From assembly GCF_004001245.1 (NCBI RefSeq), contig NZ_AP018724.1, positions 922,501 to 986,500 on the forward strand: DNA of 64,000 nucleotides, written 5' to 3'. The first letter of the stretch is position 1; each line of letters starts with the position of its first letter. The position numbers were made by a program, and so were the translations under genes. The DNA is from Sulfurivermis fontis. Lineage in GTDB: Bacteria > Pseudomonadota > Gammaproteobacteria > Thiohalomonadales > Thiohalomonadaceae. Below are positions 27,850 to 36,577 of this stretch, in pieces. The notes beneath the pieces were generated by a model that saw only the letters and a program-made list of their open reading frames with translations, ran no database searches and was not told where the DNA came from.

Positions 27850-28860
27850 ATGGCTGAAAAAAAGACCAAGCTGAGCGGTCCCGAGCGCGCCGCCATCCTG
27901 ATGATGGCGGTGGGCGAAGATGTGGCGACGGCCATCATGAAACACATGGGGCCGAAGGAGGTGCAGCGTATCGGTGAGGCGATGGCATCGACCTCCAACG
28001 TCTCGCGCGAGCAGGTGGAGGATGTGGTGGCCACTTTCGCCGAGACCTTCGGTAACCAGACCGCCATCGGCGTCGGCTCCGAGGAGTATTTGCGTAAGAT
28101 CCTGGTCAACTCTTTGGGTGAGGACAAGGCATCCGGACTCATCGACCGTATTCTCCTCGGCCGTTCGTCCAAGGGGCTGGAGGCGCTGAAGTGGATGGAG
28201 CCGCGTTCCATCGCCGAGGTGGTGCGTCTGGAGCATCCGCAGATCATCGCCATCGTGTTGTCCTATCTGGACGCGGATCAGGCGGCGGAGGTGTTGAGCC
28301 TGCTGCCGGAAAACATGCGTGCCGACATTCTGATGCGTATCGCCAGCCTGGACGGCATTCAGCCCAGCGCCTTGCAGGAGCTGGATGATATCCTCGACAA
28401 GCAGTTCTCCGGCGCCACCGGCAACCTCAAGTCGTCCAGCGTGGGCGGCACCAAGACCGCGGCCAATATCCTCAACTTCATGGATACCGCCATCGAGGGG
28501 GCTATTCTTGATCGGGTCAAGGAAGTCGACAGCGAGCTGGGGCAGAAGATTCAGGATCTCATGTTTGTGTTCGACAACCTGGCCGAGGTGGACGACCGCA
28601 GCATCCAGGCGCTGTTGCGCGAGGTATCGTCCGATACCCTGATCATTGCCCTCAAGGGGGCCGATGCGGCGGTGACCGAGAAGGTTCTGAAGAACATGTC
28701 CAAGCGTGCCGCCGAAATGTTGCGTGACGACCTCGAGGCGCGTGGTCCGGTGCGTCTGTCCGAAGTGGAGGCAGCGCAGAAGGAAATTCTCGCCATCGCG
28801 CGTCGCATGGCCGAGGCGGGCGATATCTCCTTGGGAGGCGGTGGTGATGAGTTCGTCTAA
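27850..28860 (+). CDS. fliG: Flagellar motor switch protein FliG
   Basis: FliG forms the rotor face of the C-ring that meets the stator. The 336 residues contain the N-terminal FliF-binding domain (KLSGPERAAILMMAVGEDVA), the middle-domain EHPQ motif (VVRLEHPQIIAIVLSYL), and the C-terminal torque helix (KVLKNMSKRAAEMLRDDLEA). The full length and charged C-terminal residues indicate a working switch protein. Its 3' end overlaps fliH by 14 bp. Confidence 0.97.
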   Translation: MAEKKTKLSGPERAAILMMAVGEDVATAIMKHMGPKEVQRIGEAMASTSNVSREQVEDVVATFAETFGNQTAIGVGSEEYLRKILVNSLGEDKASGLIDRILLGRSSKGLEALKWMEPRSIAEVVRLEHPQIIAIVLSYLDADQAAEVLSLLPENMRADILMRIASLDGIQPSALQELDDILDKQFSGATGNLKSSSVGGTKTAANILNFMDTAIEGAILDRVKEVDSELGQKIQDLMFVFDNLAEVDDRSIQALLREVSSDTLIIALKGADAAVTEKVLKNMSKRAAEMLRDDLEARGPVRLSEVEAAQKEILAIARRMAEAGDISLGGGGDEFV

Positions 28861-29530
28861 GGTCATCAGCGCCGACAGTCTGACCGCCTACGAGCGCTGG
28901 GAGTTGCCCGAAGTCGATGGGCCCGGTGTGCGTCGTGCCCGTGTGGAGGACATGGATGCCTCCGCCGTGAAGCCACTGACCGCCGAGCAGCTGGAACAGA
29001 TCCGGCACGAGGCGCAGCGCGAAGGCTTCGAGACCGGTCGCAGGGAGGGGCTGGCCGCGGCGCAGAAGGAGGTGCGTGCCATGGTGCAGCGCCTCACCCA
29101 GATCATCAATGCCTTCAGCAACCCGCTGGAGGATGTCGATGCCAAGGTGGAGCAGGAACTGGTGAGTCTGGCCATCGCCGTGGCACGCCAGATCATCCGC
29201 CGCGAACTGAAGACCGACCCGGGCCAGGTGGTGGCCGTGGTGCGCGAGGCGCTGGCGGCCCTGCCGGCGGCGGCACGCCGTGTCACCATTCATCTGCATC
29301 CGGAAGACGCTGCGCTGGTGCGCGAGACGCTGCCGTCCGCTGGCGAGGAGAGCAACTGGCGCATCGTCGAGGATGCGCGCCTGAGCCGGGGTGGCTGCCG
29401 CATTCATGCCGAGCATTCCCAGATCGACGCCACGGTGGAGAAGCGTATCGCGGCCATCGTGACCCAGTTGCTGGGGGGCGAGCGTGCCACCGACAAGACG
29501 ACCGAGGATGAGCATGATGCTGCGCAGTGA
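28847..29530 (+). CDS. fliH: Flagellar export ATPase regulator FliH
   Basis: FliH binds and holds back the FliI ATPase at the export gate. The 227-residue product starts at the ATG at 28847, inside the end of fliG, giving [20 protein letters not shown] as an N-terminus like that of Pseudomonas FliH. The Gly-rich coiled region ([20 protein letters not shown]) is a FliH hallmark. The C-terminal domain has [18 protein letters not shown]. The longer frame from 28706 lies within fliG and is rejected. Confidence 0.9.
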   Translation: MSSSKVISADSLTAYERWELPEVDGPGVRRARVEDMDASAVKPLTAEQLEQIRHEAQREGFETGRREGLAAAQKEVRAMVQRLTQIINAFSNPLEDVDAKVEQELVSLAIAVARQIIRRELKTDPGQVVAVVREALAALPAAARRVTIHLHPEDAALVRETLPSAGEESNWRIVEDARLSRGGCRIHAEHSQIDATVEKRIAAIVTQLLGGERATDKTTEDEHDAAQ

Positions 29531-30884
29531 GCGCTGGTCAGCTGCCCTGCAACGCGCCGGGCGTCAGCTTGGCGAGGTGCAGACCCTGATGGTGGAGGGG
29601 CGCCTGACGCGCATGATCGGCCTGACCCTGGAGGCCGTGGGACTGCGCGCGAATATTGGCGCGCGCTGCCTGGTGGAGTCTGCCGACGGCGATGCCATCG
29701 AGGCCGAGGTCGTGGGCTTCGCCGGTGAAAAGCTGTATCTGATGCCCACCGGTCCGATCCGCGGCATTGGCCCCAATGCGCGGGTGATCCCCACCGGGCG
29801 CAGCTACGACGCGGCGGTGGGGGACGCTCTGCTGGGGCGCGTCATCGATGGCGCCGGCATGCCGCTGGACGGCAAGGGGCCTATCGAGACCACGGCGCGC
29901 ATACCGCTGTCCGGTCGTCCCATCAATCCCATGGCGCGCCGTCCGATCCGCGAACCGCTGGATGTGGGCGTGCGCGCCATCAACACCCTGCTCACCGTGG
30001 GCCGCGGTCAGCGCATGGGGTTGTTCGCCGGCAGCGGCGTGGGCAAGAGTGTGTTGCTCGGCATGATGACGCGCTTCACCACCGCCGAAGTGGTCGTCGT
30101 CGGTCTCATCGGCGAACGCGGCCGCGAGGTGAAGGAGTTCATCGAGAACATCCTCGGCGAGGAGGGTATGGCCCGCGCCGTGGTGGTGGCGGCGCCGGCC
30201 GACGCCACGCCGGTGATGCGTTTGCACGGCGCTTCCCTGGCCACCAGCGTGGCCGAATATTTCCGCGATCAGGGCCGTGACGTGCTGCTGCTGATGGACT
30301 CCCTCACCCGCTATGCCCAGGCGCAACGCGAGCTGGCTCTGGCCATCGGCGAGCCGCCGGCCACCAAGGGTTATCCGGCCTCGGTATTCGCCAAGCTGCC
30401 ACAACTGGTGGAGCGTGCCGGCAACGGCGATGTGGGCGGAGGTTCGATCACGGCGTTCTACACGGTGCTGACCGAGGGCGACGATCAACAGGATCCCATC
30501 GCCGATTCGGCGCGCGCCATACTCGACGGCCACGTGGTGCTGTCGCGCCGCCTCGCCGAAGCGGGGCACTACCCGGCCATCGATATCGAGGCGTCCATCA
30601 GCCGCGCCATGACCGAGATCACCCAGCCGGATCACCAACAGGCGGCACGCAGCTTCAAGCGCATCTATTCCACCTACCAACAGAACCGTGACCTGATCAG
30701 CGTCGGGGCCTACGTGAAGGGCTCCAATCCGCAGATCGACGAGGCGATCCGGTTGTATCCGAGCCTGACGCAGTTTCTGCAGCAGGGCATCAACGAACCG
30801 GTGGATTTTGCACAGAGCATGCAGGATTTGACCACAGTGATGGAGAGTAGCGTGCCGCAGGGCGGGACGCTGGCGCGGCGCTAA
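29514..30884 (+). CDS. fliI: Flagellum-specific ATPase FliI
   Basis: FliI is the ATPase of the flagellar type III exporter, related to F1-beta. The 456 residues contain Walker A ([12 protein letters not shown], about 169-180), the switch region [15 protein letters not shown], Walker B in [18 protein letters not shown], and the family block [20 protein letters not shown]. ATGs at 29508, 29514 and 29517 are possible. 29514 places GAGG 6 bp upstream. It overlaps the end of fliH, so translation is probably coupled. Confidence 0.95.
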   Translation: MMLRSERWSAALQRAGRQLGEVQTLMVEGRLTRMIGLTLEAVGLRANIGARCLVESADGDAIEAEVVGFAGEKLYLMPTGPIRGIGPNARVIPTGRSYDAAVGDALLGRVIDGAGMPLDGKGPIETTARIPLSGRPINPMARRPIREPLDVGVRAINTLLTVGRGQRMGLFAGSGVGKSVLLGMMTRFTTAEVVVVGLIGERGREVKEFIENILGEEGMARAVVVAAPADATPVMRLHGASLATSVAEYFRDQGRDVLLLMDSLTRYAQAQRELALAIGEPPATKGYPASVFAKLPQLVERAGNGDVGGGSITAFYTVLTEGDDQQDPIADSARAILDGHVVLSRRLAEAGHYPAIDIEASISRAMTEITQPDHQQAARSFKRIYSTYQQNRDLISVGAYVKGSNPQIDEAIRLYPSLTQFLQQGINEPVDFAQSMQDLTTVMESSVPQGGTLARR

Positions 30885-30935
30885 ACAGAAATCTCTGCGC
30901 GCGGCGCGGAAAGTTGAGCAAGGGCGGTAGACACG

Positions 30936-31391
30936 ATGACCCGTTCGAAACGCATGCAGCCGGTGCTGCGCATCGCCGAGATGCGCGAGCAGGATGCGGC
31001 CAAGGAACTGGGCGATGCGCAGCGCATGTTACAGGAGCAGGAGGACCGTCTGGCCGAGTTGCGCGCCTATCAGGCGGAATACGCGCGCAATTTTCAGGAA
31101 CAGGGGAGTGCCGGGATCAGTGCGGCACGGTTCCAGGAGTTCCATCGCTTCATGGCCAGCCTGAACCAGGCCATCGAGCAGCAGCAACAGGTGATACAGA
31201 ACGCGGCCCGTGTCTGTGCCCAGAAAAAGCAGCTTTGGCAGCAGGCCTACGGCAAGAGCAAGAGCCTGGGCAAGGTGGTGGAGCGTTATTGCGAGCAGGA
31301 GCAGTACGAGCAGGGGCGGCGCGAGCAGAAGGCTGCCGACGAAATGGCCCAGCACGGCGCCCGCGGCAGGTTGGGGCGCGACGAGGAATAA
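30936..31391 (+). CDS. fliJ: Flagellar export protein FliJ
   Basis: FliJ is a helical export component that links the ATPase to the FlhA gate. The 151 residues are almost all predicted helix, rich in Glu/Gln/Arg (RMLQEQEDRLAELRAYQAEY), with FliJ-like heptads. Size and position after fliI fit. A second-frame overlap from 30914 is a shadow. Confidence 0.88.
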   Translation: MTRSKRMQPVLRIAEMREQDAAKELGDAQRMLQEQEDRLAELRAYQAEYARNFQEQGSAGISAARFQEFHRFMASLNQAIEQQQQVIQNAARVCAQKKQLWQQAYGKSKSLGKVVERYCEQEQYEQGRREQKAADEMAQHGARGRLGRDEE

Positions 31392-31399
31392 ACGCACGG

Positions 31400-31415
31400 T
31401 GGCACACGATTTGCT
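31400..31415 (+). promoter_or_regulatory. Sigma-54 promoter of fliK
   Basis: TGGCACACGATTTGCT is a full match to TGGCACR-N4-TTGCT, with GG at 31401-31402 and GC at 31413-31414. It lies directly after the fliJ stop. Start would be about 31427, 28 bp before the fliK ATG. It implies fliK is expressed separately from fliE-fliJ. Confidence 0.88.
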
Positions 31416-31454
31416 GTGTATACCGGGCACAGGCGAGCGAGTTGGAGAGACATC

Positions 31455-32756
31455 ATGCTGAATGCCAAAAGCGGAATCTCGGAAATGTTGCTGCCCGTCG
31501 GGGGCGGGGGCTCGGCACGGCGCCAGGAAACCGGCTCCGCGGACGATTCCGGCCTGTTCGGTGACACCCTGAAGGGGCAGATGCAGCAGGCGGCCGAGGC
31601 ACAGAAGCCGGCGTCACGGGAAACAGAGCGGCCGGCGCAAAGCGCGCAAAAAGCCGCCGCTGACGCGGGGCAGCAACCGGTCAAGGCCGAATCCGATATC
31701 CCTGTCGAGGTTGCCCAGGAAGACGCTGAGGCCGTCGCTGCCAGCGACGGTGCGACGGAGGAACTCGTCGTCGAACTGGCCGAGGACGGTTTGCCGGTAC
31801 AAACGCTGTCAGCCGAATCGTTCCCCGCCACAGAGCCCGAGGTGGCCGCCGGCGGCAACGATTTACCGGCCGAGACGGATGCAGGCGGCAAGATTTTGCC
31901 GTTGCCCCTGACGCAGTTCCCCTCGCCGCAGGCGGATGCCAGGGCCGATGTACCACCCGAAGAGGGGGCTTTGGAAGAATTGCCGCGTTGGCTGCATTCG
32001 CTGGCAGCGGCGGGCCGTGGCCGTGAGCAGGCGGTGGCGGGGCGTACCGAGGAGCCTGGCCTCCTGGCTGCCGAGGATGGCGTGCAGGATGGCGCCTTCC
32101 TCAAGGGGCTGCAGGCCGTGACCGCACAAATGGACGGTCAGCGCAGTGATATGGGGGGGCGGCAACCGGGGCAGGGCGCCGAGACTTTCTTCAAGCTGGC
32201 CGGATTGACCGTCGTCAAGGAGGCGCCGCCGCCGCTGAGCCTGGCGGCCTCCACGGTGAGCGCCGCCGCGGCAGCGACCACGGCGCCGACAAGCGCCGCC
32301 CCGGCGGCCGCGGTGCCGACCCTGGCGCTGGATGTGCCGCTGCGTCAGGCCGGCTGGGATCAGGCGATGGCCGAGCGGGTGGTCTGGATGGCCAAGCAGG
32401 GGGTGCAGGAGGCGCAGATCCACCTCAATCCGCGCAACATGGGGCCCATCGAGGTCCATGTCTCGGTACAGAAAGATCAGGCCTCGGTGGCCTTCGTGGC
32501 ACAGCATGCGATGACGCGCGAGGCCCTGGATGCCGCCATGCCGCGCCTGCGCGACATGTTGCAGGACAGCGGCCTCAATCTGGCGCAAGCGGAGGTGTCG
32601 CAGCATGATCGGCAGCGCGAGCAGGCGGCCGGCTTTGCCGGCGGGCAGGGACGTGGCCAGCACGCTCACGGCGGTCATGCCGCCGGTGACGATGTCGTGG
32701 TGGCGCAGACGCCGCTGCGTAGCGGCGGCCTGGGGGCGGTCGATTATTACGCCTGA
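31455..32756 (+). CDS. fliK: Hook-length control protein FliK
   Basis: FliK measures the hook and switches export from hook to filament subunits. The 433 residues have a low-complexity Ala/Pro/Glu-rich N-terminal ruler and a conserved C-terminal switch domain (VQEAQIHLNPRNMGPIEVHV, then ALDAAMPRLRDMLQDSGLNL). The ATG at 31455 follows GGAGAGA. The upstream in-frame ATG at 31416 lies at the promoter. A terminator follows. Confidence 0.9.
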   Translation: MLNAKSGISEMLLPVGGGGSARRQETGSADDSGLFGDTLKGQMQQAAEAQKPASRETERPAQSAQKAAADAGQQPVKAESDIPVEVAQEDAEAVAASDGATEELVVELAEDGLPVQTLSAESFPATEPEVAAGGNDLPAETDAGGKILPLPLTQFPSPQADARADVPPEEGALEELPRWLHSLAAAGRGREQAVAGRTEEPGLLAAEDGVQDGAFLKGLQAVTAQMDGQRSDMGGRQPGQGAETFFKLAGLTVVKEAPPPLSLAASTVSAAAAATTAPTSAAPAAAVPTLALDVPLRQAGWDQAMAERVVWMAKQGVQEAQIHLNPRNMGPIEVHVSVQKDQASVAFVAQHAMTREALDAAMPRLRDMLQDSGLNLAQAEVSQHDRQREQAAGFAGGQGRGQHAHGGHAAGDDVVVAQTPLRSGGLGAVDYYA

Positions 32757-32777
32757 GCCGGTATGACACCGTGCATG

Positions 32778-32815
32778 GGGCCCGGGACAGGCAACTGTCA
32801 CGGGCCCTTTTGTTT
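32778..32815 (+). terminator. Terminator after fliK
   Basis: GGGCCCGGGACAG pairs with CTGTCACGGGCCC around GCAA, followed by TTTTGTTT. There is one mismatch in the 13-bp stem. It separates fliK from fliA. Confidence 0.88.
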
Positions 32816-32874
32816 CGGGTGGCTTTGCTCCTATGCCATAATCGCAGGCACCTTCCAGTGGTCAAGACACCTGC

Positions 32875-33588
32875 ATGTACACAGCCCCGGGAATACGCCG
32901 CGACGATGAGTTGGTGACGCGTTTTGCGCCGCTGGTGAAGCGCATTGCCTATCACCTCATCGGTCGTCTGCCGGCCAGCGTGATGGTGGACGATCTGATC
33001 CAGGCCGGGATGATCGGTCTTTTGGATGCGGCGCGCCATTATGACGAGAGCCAGGGCGCCAGTTTCGAAACCTATGCATCGATTCGAATCCGCGGTGCCA
33101 TGCTCGACGAGTTGCGCCGTAACGACTGGGCACCCAAGTCGGTGCACCGTCGTGCGCGCGATGTGGCCGAGGCGATGCGGCGGGTGGAGGTGGAAAGCGG
33201 ACGTGAAGCCAGCGACAAGGAAGTGGCGCGGGAGATGGGCATCTCCCTCGACGAATACCACCAAATCCTGCTCGATGCCAGCACCAGCAAGGTGGCCAAC
33301 TTCGAGGAACTGGGTCTGGATGAGGCCAGCATCGGCGATGGCCTGGTGGAGCAGGAGCCGGCGCCGTTGCGCGCTGTGCAGGATGCGCGTTTTGCCGACA
33401 GCCTGGCCGAGGCCATCGAAAGCCTGCCGGAACGTGAACGGCTGGTACTCAGCCTGTATTACGACCAGGAGCTCAATCTGAAAGAGATAGGCGCCGTGCT
33501 CAATGTCACCGAGTCGCGCGTCAGTCAGCTGCTCAGCCAGGCCTATCTGCGCTTGCGAGGGCGGCTGGGTGACTGGCTGCAAAAATAA
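32875..33588 (+). CDS. fliA: Flagellar sigma factor FliA (sigma-28)
   Basis: FliA directs RNA polymerase to flagellin and late flagellar promoters. The 237 residues contain region 2 (DLIQAGMIGLLDAARHYDES, then YASIRIRGAMLDELRRNDW), region 3 (EVAREMGISLDEYHQIL) and region 4 (LPERERLVLSLYYDQELNL, then VTESRVSQLLSQAYLRLR). It matches the two sigma-28 promoters found before fliC and fliS. In most polar flagellates fliA follows flhG. Here it follows fliK, which is unusual. No anti-sigma factor flgM is in view. Confidence 0.96.
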   Translation: MYTAPGIRRDDELVTRFAPLVKRIAYHLIGRLPASVMVDDLIQAGMIGLLDAARHYDESQGASFETYASIRIRGAMLDELRRNDWAPKSVHRRARDVAEAMRRVEVESGREASDKEVAREMGISLDEYHQILLDASTSKVANFEELGLDEASIGDGLVEQEPAPLRAVQDARFADSLAEAIESLPERERLVLSLYYDQELNLKEIGAVLNVTESRVSQLLSQAYLRLRGRLGDWLQK

Positions 33589-33606
33589 TTGTTACGCTGC
33601 TCCCCC

Positions 33607-34044
33607 ATGAAGCGCCATCTTGTTTCCCGCCGCGAAGTGCAGCCGCACCCCTTGTGGCTGTTCGAGGAAAACTACCTGCTGTTGCGCCGTCTGCTGCCGC
33701 GCCTGCGGCCCGGGGCCCGTTTCGTTCTCGGCGGCGGTCACGGCGCCCTGCGTGTGGAGGTGGCAGAGGACGCCGGGCCGTATACCACCCATCTGACCCT
33801 GTCCACGACGTTTGCCGGCGACGGACAGCTGCCACCGCCGTTGCGGTTCAAGGTGCGCATCTATCACGATGCACGTCTTGCCGAGGTAACCGGGTATCAG
33901 GACTGTGCCCATATTCCGCCGCGCTATGCCGCGCGCCAGGCCGAGGGGTTTCAGCGTGACGAGCGCCGCCAGGTCAACCGCCTGCTCCATGAGGTGCTGC
34001 AGCAGTGTCGCCGCCACGGCCACGTGGCCGTGGAACAGCCCTGA
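33607..34044 (+). CDS. DUF1249 family protein (YqiB-like)
   Basis: A 145-residue protein that matches the DUF1249/YqiB family of unknown function. The family core is visible: LFEENYLLLRRLLPRL at the start, LRFKVRIYHDARLAEVTGYQ in the middle, and DERRQVNRLLHEVLQQCRRH at the end. The ATG at 33607 gives the usual N-terminus. It follows fliA by 18 bp and may be co-transcribed with it, but the family is not flagellar. Confidence 0.85.
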   Translation: MKRHLVSRREVQPHPLWLFEENYLLLRRLLPRLRPGARFVLGGGHGALRVEVAEDAGPYTTHLTLSTTFAGDGQLPPPLRFKVRIYHDARLAEVTGYQDCAHIPPRYAARQAEGFQRDERRQVNRLLHEVLQQCRRHGHVAVEQP

Positions 34045-34047
34045 TCC

Positions 34048-35259
34048 TCAATTCCTTTTTGTCATCCTGATTTGTGACAGCCGGTATACCGCACCGGCGC
34101 CGGCACAAATCATTCCAGCCAGCATTACCGTGGCGACCACCCCGATGTGGGTGGCCGTATAGCCGGCCAGCAGATTGCCCAGCGAAGTGATGCCGATGAA
34201 CAGTACGGCGAACAGCGCCATGATGCGTCCGCGCAGCTGGTTGGGTACCTGCATCTGAATCAGCGTGTTGATGGAGGTGGCCATGGTGGTGACGGAAAAA
34301 CCCAGCACGACGAGCAGGGGCAGGGCATAGGCCAGGGTGGTGGTGTTGGCGAACAGCAGCATGCCGATGCCGGCGGCCAGGGTGGCGAGGGCGATGTTGT
34401 GGCTCAGATGTTGCCGTCCTCCCAGCCAGGCCAGACGCATGGCGGCGAGCAGGGCGCCGATGCCGGCGGTACCGAGCAGCAAACCCAGCTGGCCGGCGCC
34501 GCCACCGAAGATCTGATGGGTAAACACCGGCATCAGCACCGTATAGGCCGGCGCGGTGAGACTGCCGACGGTGAGCAGGAACAGCGCAGACCGGATCGGC
34601 CGGTTGTCCCAGGCATAGTCCAGCCCCTCGCGCAGGCGACGCCACTGGCTTTGCGCCGCCTCGCTGGCGGCGCTGCGCCCTGCCGTCAGATGCAGCAATC
34701 CCCACAGCACGGCCAGAAAGCTGAGTGCATTGAGCAGAAACACCGGCCCCTCGCCCCAGCTTGCCACCAGGGCACCGGCGATGGCGGGTCCGGCGAAGCG
34801 GGCCAGGTTGAAGATGCTGGAGTTGAGGGCGATGGCGTTGGGCAGGTCCGTCGCCGGCACCAACTCGGCGAGGAAGGAGTGACGGCTGGGCATTTCCACC
34901 GCGTGTACCAGACCGAGCATGAAGGCGAGGATGACCACATGCCAGGTTTCCACCCAACCGCCGAATACCAGTAGTGCCAGTAGGAGTGCCTGGACCATGG
35001 CGACGAGCTGTGCCGTGATGAGCAGGGAGCGGCGCGGCAGGCGGTCGGCCAGCATGCCGCCGGCCAGGCCGAACAGCAGCACCGGCAGCATGGCGGCAAA
35101 GGCGACCGCGCCGAGCATCAGAGAGGAATGGCTCAGCCGGTAGACCAGCCAGGCCTGCGCCATGTTCTGCATCCAGGTGCCGGTGATGGAAATCAGCTGG
35201 CCGAAATAGAACAGGCGAAACTGCCGATGGCGGAGGGAACGGAACAGATGCGACAACAT
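34048..35259 (-). CDS. MFS transporter
   Basis: A major facilitator superfamily protein of 403 residues with about 12 membrane segments. It resembles the EntS/TetA(P)-type exporters that carry the FGQLISITGTWMQNMAQAWL block and the MLADRLPRRSLL loop. The frame is open much further upstream, but the ATG at 35259 (minus strand) gives the normal N-terminus MLSHLFRSLRHRQF. Its substrate cannot be read from the sequence. It is convergent with the DUF1249 gene and divergent from iscU. Confidence 0.88.
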   Translation of the reverse strand: MLSHLFRSLRHRQFRLFYFGQLISITGTWMQNMAQAWLVYRLSHSSLMLGAVAFAAMLPVLLFGLAGGMLADRLPRRSLLITAQLVAMVQALLLALLVFGGWVETWHVVILAFMLGLVHAVEMPSRHSFLAELVPATDLPNAIALNSSIFNLARFAGPAIAGALVASWGEGPVFLLNALSFLAVLWGLLHLTAGRSAASEAAQSQWRRLREGLDYAWDNRPIRSALFLLTVGSLTAPAYTVLMPVFTHQIFGGGAGQLGLLLGTAGIGALLAAMRLAWLGGRQHLSHNIALATLAAGIGMLLFANTTTLAYALPLLVVLGFSVTTMATSINTLIQMQVPNQLRGRIMALFAVLFIGITSLGNLLAGYTATHIGVVATVMLAGMICAGAGAVYRLSQIRMTKRN

Positions 35260-35400
35260 GGGGTAGCGACGGGCCGGAAGTGAGGACCGATTATAACGCT
35301 GCTTGACGGGCAAGGCCGGGATGACTATTCTTGAGAAAAATAGTATGGAAATGACCTTGCCACTGGCAGGAATGCTGCAGGATGAAGATGAGGTGCAGTC

Positions 35401-35778
35401 ATGGCATACAGCGACAAAGTCATCGATCACTACGAAAATCCGCGCAACGTCGGTTCCCTGGACAAAGACGCGCCGGATGTCGGTACCGGCATGGTCGGCG
35501 CGCCCGCCTGCGGTGACGTGATGCGCCTGCAGATCAAGGTGGGTGCCGACGGTGTCATCGAGGATGCCAAGTTCAAGACCTACGGTTGCGGCTCCGCCAT
35601 CGCCTCCAGTTCCCTGGTGACCGAATGGATGAAGGGCAAGACCCTGGATCAGGCGCTGGAGATCAAGAACAGCCAGATCGCCGAAGAGCTGGCCCTGCCG
35701 CCGGTGAAGATTCACTGCTCGGTGTTGGCCGAGGATGCCATCAAGGCCGCCATCGCCGACTACCGCAGCAAGCACTAG
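35401..35778 (+). CDS. iscU: Iron-sulfur cluster scaffold IscU
   Basis: IscU holds a nascent [2Fe-2S] cluster. The 125 residues contain the three ligand cysteines: PACGDV (C37), TYGCGSA (C63) and KIHCSVLAEDAI (C106). The LPPVK motif recognised by the HscA chaperone is at about 99-103. The protein is full length and looks functional. It stands alone: no iscR, iscS, iscA, hscBA or fdx lies next to it, which is unusual. The rest of the pathway may lie elsewhere. Confidence 0.95.
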   Translation: MAYSDKVIDHYENPRNVGSLDKDAPDVGTGMVGAPACGDVMRLQIKVGADGVIEDAKFKTYGCGSAIASSSLVTEWMKGKTLDQALEIKNSQIAEELALPPVKIHCSVLAEDAIKAAIADYRSKH

Positions 35779-35872
35779 TACCTCTCCAAGTTGGACGACA
35801 GCGCGGCTCCACCGCGCTTTTCTGTCGGGTACCGTTTTGTCTTATCATTGGCAGTTCTTACGGAGCCTGCCG

Positions 35873-36538
35873 ATGAATCTCTCCTACACACTTTTCCCCG
35901 CCTGGCTGCACTGGCTTGCCACGGCCGGGTTTACCCTGCTGTTCATTTATGCCGTGCGCCATGGCGCGTGGCGGCGCTTTGGCGACAAGGAGTTGCTGCA
36001 TGTCTTGCTGGGCAGCTGCGTATTGCTGTTGCTTATCTGGAATCTCAAGGCCGGCATCAAGCCGGGACTGACCTTTCATCTCCTCGGCGGCACCCTGTTC
36101 ATGCTGATGTATGGCTGGGAGGTCGCCTTTGTCGCCATCAGTCTGGTGCTTGCCGGCAATATCATCAACGGCCTCATCTCCTGGCAGTCCTTTGCCATCA
36201 ATGCACTGGTGATGGGTGCCTTGCCGGTGCTCGTCACCCATGCGGTTTATCGTCTGGCCGTGTGGTACCTGCCGCATCACTTTTTCGTGTATATCCTGTT
36301 CAATGCCTTTTTCTGCGCCGGACTGGGGATGGCGCTGACGGTTTCTACCGCTTCTCTGCTGCTGGTAGGATTCGGGCCGTATAGTGTCGGTACCGTGATG
36401 CGGGATTATCTGCCTTATGTACCGTTGATGATGTTCGGTGAGGGGTTCATGACGGGCATGCTGGTGACCGGCATGGCGCTGATGAAGCCGCACTGGCTGG
36501 TAACCTACGATGACCGGCGCTACATCGCCGGAAAATAG
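35873..36538 (+). CDS. Energy-coupling factor (CbiM-like) membrane protein
   Basis: An integral membrane protein of 221 residues with about six hydrophobic segments (for example LLGSCVLLLLIWNL and FMLMYGWEVAFVAISLVLAG). It resembles the CbiM/energy-coupling-factor permease family (HLLGGTLFMLMYGWEVA, then TVMRDYLPYVPLMMFGEGFM). Such proteins are usually cobalt or nickel uptake subunits, but no ATPase or T-component is nearby. It starts at the ATG at 35873 after CGGAG. Confidence 0.75.
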   Translation: MNLSYTLFPAWLHWLATAGFTLLFIYAVRHGAWRRFGDKELLHVLLGSCVLLLLIWNLKAGIKPGLTFHLLGGTLFMLMYGWEVAFVAISLVLAGNIINGLISWQSFAINALVMGALPVLVTHAVYRLAVWYLPHHFFVYILFNAFFCAGLGMALTVSTASLLLVGFGPYSVGTVMRDYLPYVPLMMFGEGFMTGMLVTGMALMKPHWLVTYDDRRYIAGK

Positions 36539-36577
36539 AGCGACCCCAGCGGCCGAGAGGAGAGGGAAGACGCAGGC

